From NCBI GenBank assembly GCA_965203915.1, contig OZ241918.1, forward strand, positions 1,364,001 through 1,428,000: DNA of 64,000 bases, in the 5' to 3' direction. Both the position numbers and the translations under genes were made by a program. How positions within the stretch are numbered: the first letter of the stretch is position 1; each line of letters begins with the position of its first letter. Shown in pieces: positions 58,897 to 64,000 of this stretch. Below the pieces are notes generated by a model. That model was given only the letters and a program-made list of their open reading frames with translations, had not been told where the DNA came from and did not search any database. Source of the DNA: JASGCL01 sp965203915 (GTDB lineage Bacteria; Pseudomonadota; Alphaproteobacteria; JASGCL01).

Positions 58897-60026
58897 TTAT
58901 TTCAGTATTTTTGTTTCACCAATGGCCAGGGTAATAAATTGGTCATCCGCCATTCCCATTGCTTTTCTCGCAATGGCTAGGTCGATGGGTGGTTGCAACA
59001 CCCCTTCGGTGCTTAATAAAAACGTTCCCCAATGGACGCCAAAGGCGCGTTTGGCATGAACATCCTGTTTTATTGTTAATGCCTCGGCGGGATTTTCATG
59101 CTGCATTTTCATAAAATCGCGCGGTTCGTAGGCACCGATGGGTATCATCGCCCAATCTATCGCGCCAAATTTTTTACCAACGGCCTGGAATATTGTTTTA
59201 TCATAACCCGTATCCCCCTGTAATAAAAGGTAAGATCCTTGGACTTCACAACGAAACCACCCCACAGGCTACGGTTGCGGTCTAGAATATAACGCGTGCT
59301 CCAATGTTGGGCGGGGACGAAAAAGATAGAAATATTATTTTCATTTTGTAATTGGGTTTCACCCCACCAATCCATTTCGACAACCTGGCTGATACCGTGC
59401 CAACGGAACCATGTTTTCAGGCCGAGCGGCACAAAAAATATTGCCTTCGGGTTATGGGCGGCAATATATTTGACCGAATAACTATCCAAATGGTCATGAT
59501 GATTATGCGAAATAAATACTGCATCAATCGGCGGTAAATCCTTAATTGCCAAGGGCGGCGGGGTTAAACGTTTTTTACCAACCCACTTCACCCCCAACCA
59601 TTCAGAAAAATTGGGGTCCATGATGATATTCTTACCCGCCACCTGTAACAACACCGTGGAATGGCCCAACCACGTAAAACCCGTCCCCTTGCTGGTTTGT
59701 AAATGATGGAGGGTTTCTTGGTTAACCGCCATCCAGGGCACCTTGGCCGCATCGGCCCTCACTTTTTCTTTTTGCTTGCTTAATTGTTTGTATGCTTGAC
59801 GCATCGTCGCTAACGATTTTCTATCCTTCGGCTGGCGGGCGGCAACGGCCAAATTAACAAAACCCTGGGGCTGGGTATAGGGTTTGTTTGGGTCGTAATA
59901 AGGGTTGGGGCGTTTGTTCCAAACATATAGCACCGCCCCCAGCACCACAACAACAACCGCAACAATAAGCAAAAGATAAAAAAATATAAGCAAATATTTT
60001 TTTATGCCGTAGGTAAAATCCATCAT
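58897..60026 (-). pseudogene. Metallo-beta-lactamase-fold hydrolase (NAPE-PLD/UlaG-like), frameshifted
   Basis: The N-terminal frame (60026-59157) has a membrane anchor (~12-35), then FTWLGHSTVLLQVAGKNIIMDPNFSEW and ISHNHHDHLDSYSVKY, the HxHxDH zinc motif, and the PAQHWSTRYILDRNRSLWGGFVV block. The C-terminal frame (to 58897) continues with GDTGYDK, PIGAYEPRDFM, the segment from VHAKRAFGVHWGTF and a normal C-terminus. The join requires one extra base in the G5 run at 59214-59218. All active-site residues are otherwise intact, so a sequencing error is as likely as a real pseudogene. Substrate unknown; the family includes phospholipase D-like enzymes. Confidence 0.8.
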
Positions 60027-60093
60027 CGCCCCATGCTATCCCTTTATTACATTGCTATGTCAATATGGTCGCGCCCTTTGAGCAAGGCAACCC

Positions 60094-60513
60094 TCACCAA
60101 TAACGCGGCAACAATTCCACCAAATAACCATCGGGGTCTTTGATAAATGCCAACATGGTCGCGCCTGGCTTGCCGCCCATTGGGCCTGGCGGGCGCGGTA
60201 TGGGTACGCCCTCGGTTTTTAAAAATTCACAGAATGCTACCAAATTATCACAACGAATGGCAATATGCCCATAGCCATCGCCAATATCGTAGGGTTTTTC
60301 ACGGTCCCAATTATGGGTTAATTCTATCACGCTACCCTTGTCTTCTTCCTCATAACCGACGAAGGCCAAGGTGAAACGTCCATCCTCATAATCATCACGC
60401 CGCAATAATTTCATGCCAAGCAACCTGGTATAGAAATCCAACGATTTTTCTAAATCACGCACCCGCAACATGGTGTGGAGTAAGTGCCGATGAGATGGTG
60501 TCTGATCTTTCAT
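60094..60513 (-). CDS. gloA: Lactoylglutathione lyase (glyoxalase I)
   Basis: GloA converts the hemithioacetal of methylglyoxal and glutathione to S-lactoylglutathione. The 139-residue protein has LLHTMLRVRDLEKSLDFYTRLLGMKLLRR, with the first metal His and the FYTRLLGMKLL core, VIELTHNWDRE (Glu ligand), YDIGDGYGHIAIRCDN (His ligand) and FIKDPDGYLVELLPR (Glu ligand). All four metal ligands are therefore present. Monomer length is that of the bacterial Ni-type enzyme. Confidence 0.95.
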   Translation of the reverse strand: MKDQTPSHRHLLHTMLRVRDLEKSLDFYTRLLGMKLLRRDDYEDGRFTLAFVGYEEEDKGSVIELTHNWDREKPYDIGDGYGHIAIRCDNLVAFCEFLKTEGVPIPRPPGPMGGKPGATMLAFIKDPDGYLVELLPRYW

Positions 60514-60541
60514 TTTTTTACTATCTTAAGGTTTTATTATA

Positions 60542-60595
60542 ACAATGTTGGGGGGCTATGCGCAAGCTCCGCCAGCGTGTTTTTTGCAACATTGT
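60542..60595. repeat. Long-spaced inverted repeat upstream of cobS
   Basis: ACAATGTTG (60542-60550) and CAACATTGT (60587-60595) are perfect inverse copies 36 bp apart; related AACATTG and GCAACATG words lie between 60595 and 60650. It could be a stem of a leader RNA. No B12-box consensus was found. Confidence 0.45.
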
Positions 60596-60643
60596 CCAAC
60601 ATGAACATTGTTTTTTGTTGGCGAATCGTGTCAATATTGCAAC

Positions 60644-61438
60644 ATGATTAATCAATTGAAAAAATATTTTTATGGGTTTTGGCAAACATTGGGTTTCTTT
60701 ACAACCTTACCTTTGCCAGGTTTTTTATTTTCTAAAAAAAATCCCCTTATGTCCGCGGCGGCAATGCCGTTTGCGGGGGTTATTATTGGCGGTATCATGG
60801 GCGGGGTATTTGTGGGTTTGTTGGCGTTGAATGTTTTTCATATGTTCGCCGTCATTGCCACGTTGGCCGTTGGTTTGTTGTTGACGGGTGCGTTGCATGA
60901 AGATGGCTTTGCCGATTTTTGCGACGGTTATTTTGGCAAACGCGACCCAAAAAAAATTCTAAGCATCATGAAGGATTCGCATGTCGGCACCTTTGGCGTG
61001 TTGGGTTTGCTGTTGTTGCTTTACAGTCGCTTAAGCGCGTTGGTGTTGATGTTCGGTTGGCAACCCGCTTATATTATTTTGGTCTTGGTCATGGCGGCGG
61101 GGTTATCGCGCCTGGTTATCACCCTTGCCTTGTTTTTACCACTGGCGCATAGATCGGGCGGTTCGGTGCAGCATATTGCCAAACCAACTTGGTTAAGCTG
61201 TATCGTCTCGCTGCAAGTCTTTTGGTTGTTGATATTCTTCCCGCGGGATGCCGCTGCCCCCGCCTCCCACCTCCCCCTGTTGCTGGCGGCGATTATATTG
61301 GGCATGCTTATGTTGTTTTTCTTCTTACATCAGAAAAAAAATTTACCGCTAACGGGCGATGCCTTAGGATTTTTGCAAAGCATCACCGAAATAATATTGT
61401 TATTCTTTTTTCTTTCTTACTTTGGTTTTCAACAATAA
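60644..61438 (+). CDS. cobS: Adenosylcobinamide-GDP ribazoletransferase (cobalamin synthase)
   Basis: CobS joins the lower ligand alpha-ribazole to adenosylcobinamide-GDP, the last steps of cobalamin synthesis, in the inner membrane. From ATG 60644 the protein is 264 residues; earlier frames use only a TTG start. It opens FYGFWQTLGFFTTLPLPGF, then has the active-site block TGALHEDGFADFCDGYFGKRDPKKILSIMKDSHVGTFGVLGL (core HEDGFADFCDG), then hydrophobic segments. No cobU, cobT or cobC is adjacent. Confidence 0.94.
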   Translation: MINQLKKYFYGFWQTLGFFTTLPLPGFLFSKKNPLMSAAAMPFAGVIIGGIMGGVFVGLLALNVFHMFAVIATLAVGLLLTGALHEDGFADFCDGYFGKRDPKKILSIMKDSHVGTFGVLGLLLLLYSRLSALVLMFGWQPAYIILVLVMAAGLSRLVITLALFLPLAHRSGGSVQHIAKPTWLSCIVSLQVFWLLIFFPRDAAAPASHLPLLLAAIILGMLMLFFFLHQKKNLPLTGDALGFLQSITEIILLFFFLSYFGFQQ

Positions 61439-61457
61439 TTGCTAACCGATAAAAAAC

Positions 61458-62183
61458 ATGAAGAAAAAAATTCCTGTTATTTATCATTTGCTGGTTCGAC
61501 CCACGCTTTTGCTGGCGATTGTAACTGGCATTTTGTTGTGGTGGTTATTACCTGCTGACTGGCTTTCTTCGACACGTATGCTTGTGTCGTGGGATAGTGC
61601 TATCGCCGTTTATATCATGGTGGTGCTTTATCTTATGTTTCATTCTGGCCCCGAGCAAATTCATCATCGCGCCGCACGCCAAGATGAAGGGCAGGAGATT
61701 TTTTTGATTCTAGCCACCCTTGCCCCTATCGCCAGCCTTGCCATTATCATGCTGGAGCTTACCCATGCCAAGGGTATGGATGGGGTTACAAAATTTTTGC
61801 ATATTGGGTTGGCGGGGTTGACTGTTTTTTTATCTTGGGTTTTTATGCAGATTATTTTTGCCATCCATTATGCCCATGAATATTACATGACGGCAAAGGA
61901 CATGGCCAACGATTCGGCATTGGTCAGGTTCACCAAAAAACTAACGGGCAAAAAAAAATTCGGCAGTGGTCTGCAATTTCCTGGGCATCCGCGGGTGGTT
62001 GATTATTGGGATTTTGCCTATTTTTCCTTTATCATCGGCACCGCCGCGCAAACCGCCGATGTTAATATAACCTCTTCCACTATTCGCCGCACCGTGATGC
62101 TGCATTGTATTATTATTTTCTTTTTTAACACCACCATCCTGGCACTGACCATCAACATCGCGGCGGGGCTTTTTGCGGGATAA
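61458..62183 (+). CDS. DUF1345 membrane protein
   Basis: This 241-residue inner-membrane protein has about five to six hydrophobic segments. The family signature is the C-terminal block VVDYWDFAYFSFIIGTAAQTADVNITSSTIRRTVMLHCIIIFFFNTTILALTINI, especially YWDFAYFSF.IG and FFFNTTILAL. It follows cobS by 19 bp and is probably co-transcribed. Function unknown; no link to cobalamin transport is established. Confidence 0.85.
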   Translation: MKKKIPVIYHLLVRPTLLLAIVTGILLWWLLPADWLSSTRMLVSWDSAIAVYIMVVLYLMFHSGPEQIHHRAARQDEGQEIFLILATLAPIASLAIIMLELTHAKGMDGVTKFLHIGLAGLTVFLSWVFMQIIFAIHYAHEYYMTAKDMANDSALVRFTKKLTGKKKFGSGLQFPGHPRVVDYWDFAYFSFIIGTAAQTADVNITSSTIRRTVMLHCIIIFFFNTTILALTINIAAGLFAG

Positions 62184-62209
62184 GCCGAAAGTAAGTTATG
62201 GGGGAATAA

Positions 62210-62285
62210 TGGTGGAGCTGATGGGAGTCAAACCCACGACCTCGTCATTGCGAACGACGCGCTCTATCAACTGAGCTACAGCCCC
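62210..62285 (-). tRNA. tRNA-Ala (anticodon CGC)
   Basis: This is a 76-nt cloverleaf with GGGGCTG acceptor arm, an 8-nt D loop with AGTTGATA, the anticodon loop TTCGCAA (anticodon CGC, reading GCG) and a G-T pair closing the anticodon stem. The T loop is TTTGACT, a variant with the usual TTC replaced by TTT. The G3-U70 pair, the main alanine identity element, is present, and CCA is encoded. Confidence 0.95.
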
Positions 62286-62370
62286 TCAACCATTGTTTTT
62301 TACCTAGCAGAAAATAAGCCTTACCGCAAATTTTACCGCCATCATCGACGATATGTCTTTCTCAACCGCT

Positions 62371-63579
62371 TTATTCCAATTCATGCAGGGCGGTGGTTAA
62401 GCGCGCCATGGCTTTTTCCAAAATGGTCATGCTGGTGGCGTATGATATACGAATATAAGGCGACAACCCAAATGCCGAACCCGCGACCAAGGCAACCTCC
62501 GCCCGTTCCAACAAATATTCGGCCATATCATCGTCGGTTTTTATTACCTTGCCATCTTTGGTTTTTTTGCCAAGCAAGTTTTTAATCGATGGATAAAGAT
62601 AAAAAGCACCATTGGGCTTGACGCAAGTTATGCCTTTGATAGCAAGCAAGGACTGATGCACAAAATCGCGCCTTTTGACAAATTCTTCGTTATGAATTTT
62701 TATAAAATCATGATGACCATCCAACGCGGCCAACCCCGCCCATTGTGAAACGGTGCTGGTGGAACTTGTCAATTGCGATTGCAACATATTCATGGCGGCA
62801 ATGATTGGCCGTGGCCCCGCCCCATAACCGACACGAAACCCCGTCATGGCATAGGCTTTTGACAAACCATTTAAGGTAATAACCCGTGAAAACAATTGTG
62901 GGTTGGCACTGGCAAAGGCGGTGAAAACAAAACCGTCATAAACCATGAATTCATAAATTTCATCGGCCAAAATATAAATATCAGGATGCTTATCCAACAC
63001 CGCGCCCAAGGCTTGCAATTCATTTTTATCATAACCCATGCCCGTCGGATTAGACGGGTTGTTAATAATGAACCATTTTGTTTTGTTGGTTATCGCCGCC
63101 GCCAAATCGCTTGGCGTTATTTTAAAACCATTTTCTTCGCTGCCGATAATAATTTTTGGCACGCCGCCAAACAATAGGACAAGGTCAACATAGCTAACCC
63201 AATAGGGGCTGGGAATAATAACTTCATCGCCATGGTTGATGGTCGCCATCAAGGCATTGGCAATAACTTGCTTGCCGCCAACCCCCACATGAATATCATC
63301 GATATGATAGGTTAAATTGTTATCGCGTTGTAATTTACGCGTGATGGCTTCACGAAATTCGGGCAAACCCGCGGGGCTGGTGTAACGGGTGTTGCCCGCC
63401 TTCATCGCGGCGGTTGCGGCATCCACAATATGGGTTGGGGTTTTAAAATCGGGTTCGCCAGCGCTTAAGGATAAAATATCGCGCCCCTGCTTTTTTAAAG
63501 CGGCGGCACGTGCCGTCATGGCAATGGTGGGCGATGGTTTTATCGCCGCCAACCGCGCGGCTAATAGCTTGTCATTCAT
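62371..63579 (-). CDS. aatA: Aspartate aminotransferase (class I, subgroup Igamma)
   Basis: This PLP enzyme interconverts aspartate and oxaloacetate using 2-oxoglutarate; some relatives also act on prephenate. The 402-residue protein has LSAGEPDFKTPTHI, the substrate-cofactor block NNPSNPTGMGY, an LADEIYEFMVYD block and the PLP-lysine motif NGLSKAYAMTGFRVGYG. RISYATS near the end holds the substrate-carboxylate Arg. It is on the same strand as tRNA-Ala. Confidence 0.94.
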   Translation of the reverse strand: MNDKLLAARLAAIKPSPTIAMTARAAALKKQGRDILSLSAGEPDFKTPTHIVDAATAAMKAGNTRYTSPAGLPEFREAITRKLQRDNNLTYHIDDIHVGVGGKQVIANALMATINHGDEVIIPSPYWVSYVDLVLLFGGVPKIIIGSEENGFKITPSDLAAAITNKTKWFIINNPSNPTGMGYDKNELQALGAVLDKHPDIYILADEIYEFMVYDGFVFTAFASANPQLFSRVITLNGLSKAYAMTGFRVGYGAGPRPIIAAMNMLQSQLTSSTSTVSQWAGLAALDGHHDFIKIHNEEFVKRRDFVHQSLLAIKGITCVKPNGAFYLYPSIKNLLGKKTKDGKVIKTDDDMAEYLLERAEVALVAGSAFGLSPYIRISYATSMTILEKAMARLTTALHELE

Positions 63580-63624
63580 GATGCCTTATATCATTTATCG
63601 CGTCAGATAAAAATATTTTTTTTA

Positions 63625-64000
63625 CTATTTATTTTTTTGTTTAGCTATTTTATTTGGATAACGAAACCATGTAGAAAAAGCAATTAAGATGGTGCAGATG
63701 CCAACCCATTGGTGCAGCATAGCCAATTCAAACGGTATGGTATTAACCACCAACAAAATGCCAAGAAAAACCTGGAGCGAAGCCACCACCGCAAGGCAGG
63801 CAGCCTTGGTAACATCATCACGCGTGGGGAAGTTGGTGGTCAGCAATAATTTGTTATTAGTTTTTTTTGCGTCGCGGCGCATCATAAAAAAATAATAATA
63901 GATCATAAAAAATGAAAAATAGGCAAACAAGCGATGATGAAAATGTATCGCCGAAGGATTCAACACTGCATTTTGCCAAAAATGTAATTTTTTATTCATG
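63625..64000 (-). CDS. ctaA: Haem A synthase (CtaA/Cox15), C-terminal part, truncated by window edge
   Basis: This is the C-terminal ~124 residues of CtaA/Cox15, which oxidises haem O to haem A for aa3-type cytochrome oxidases in the inner membrane. NPSAIHFHHRLFAYFSFF holds a conserved His in a membrane segment (family NPxxxxFxHRxxAY), and LGILLVVNTIPFELAMLHQWVGICTILIAF has the second haem-binding His (core LAMLHQ). The full protein is ~340 residues, so the start lies beyond the window; the ATG at its edge is internal. Confidence 0.85.
   Translation of the reverse strand, partial: MNKKLHFWQNAVLNPSAIHFHHRLFAYFSFFMIYYYFFMMRRDAKKTNNKLLLTTNFPTRDDVTKAACLAVVASLQVFLGILLVVNTIPFELAMLHQWVGICTILIAFSTWFRYPNKIAKQKNK

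Overview
The window looks like one chromosomal stretch of an aerobic alphaproteobacterium. The pointers are a GcrA cell-cycle regulator, the order hisE-hisF-hisA-hisH-hisB next to divergent hslVU, an atpH-atpA-atpG block, a choXWV-type choline transporter, oxygen-dependent HemF and a CtaA/Cox15-type haem A synthase. Base composition is moderate, with very AT-rich intergenic DNA and many A/T homopolymers. I cannot name the genus. Most genes are housekeeping genes. I see no prophage, CRISPR array or transposase.

Layout. 1-6.1 kb: the end of prs, an inverted-repeat-flanked cassette with an orphan ORF, then (minus strand) atpH-atpA-TM2 gene-atpG-cobO-pyrE. The ATP synthase operon has a TM2-domain gene inserted and lacks atpD and atpC downstream. 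6.7-11.6 kb (plus): gcrA, purB, a DUF268 protein, rplU-rpmA, trmL, hemF. 11.6-18.3 kb (minus): choVWX, a polyprenyl synthase, xseB, aspS. 18.4-21.7 kb (minus): an outer-membrane barrel protein and a cadherin-repeat protein broken by two G-run frameshifts, followed by a remnant of a second barrel C-terminus. 22.5-25.9 kb: dut, dnaA with a long N-terminal extension, and a roughly 1 kb non-coding region with DnaA-box-like sites and long palindromes.

25.9-35.6 kb is a transport region: two tandem MFS paralogues, then a polar amino-acid ABC transporter with one ATPase, two permeases and five tandem paralogous binding proteins. 35.7-40.4 kb holds cobalamin genes (cobB, cobA, cbiD, cobK-like), which link functionally to cobO (2 kb) and cobS (60.6 kb). 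40.4-43.3 kb: a Sel1-repeat membrane protein, an ArgO/LysE exporter, rpsI and rplM. 43.4-51.5 kb: five consecutive TPR proteins, four with a C-terminal GT9/heptosyltransferase-like domain and one with a different C-terminal domain, probably a surface-glycan or protein-glycosylation cluster. 51.5-57 kb: histidine genes and hslVU. 57-64 kb: coaBC, msrA, a frameshifted metallo-beta-lactamase-fold gene, gloA, cobS, a DUF1345 membrane protein, tRNA-Ala(CGC), an aspartate aminotransferase and a truncated ctaA.

The most unusual items are the five-binding-protein array, the TPR/GT9 cluster, the rearranged ATP synthase operon, the inverted-repeat cassette, and short in-frame tandem repeats that lengthen several housekeeping proteins (HisA, DnaA, CbiD, CobB). 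The three gene-breaking frameshifts all lie in runs of four or five G, so sequencing error must be excluded before calling them pseudogenes.
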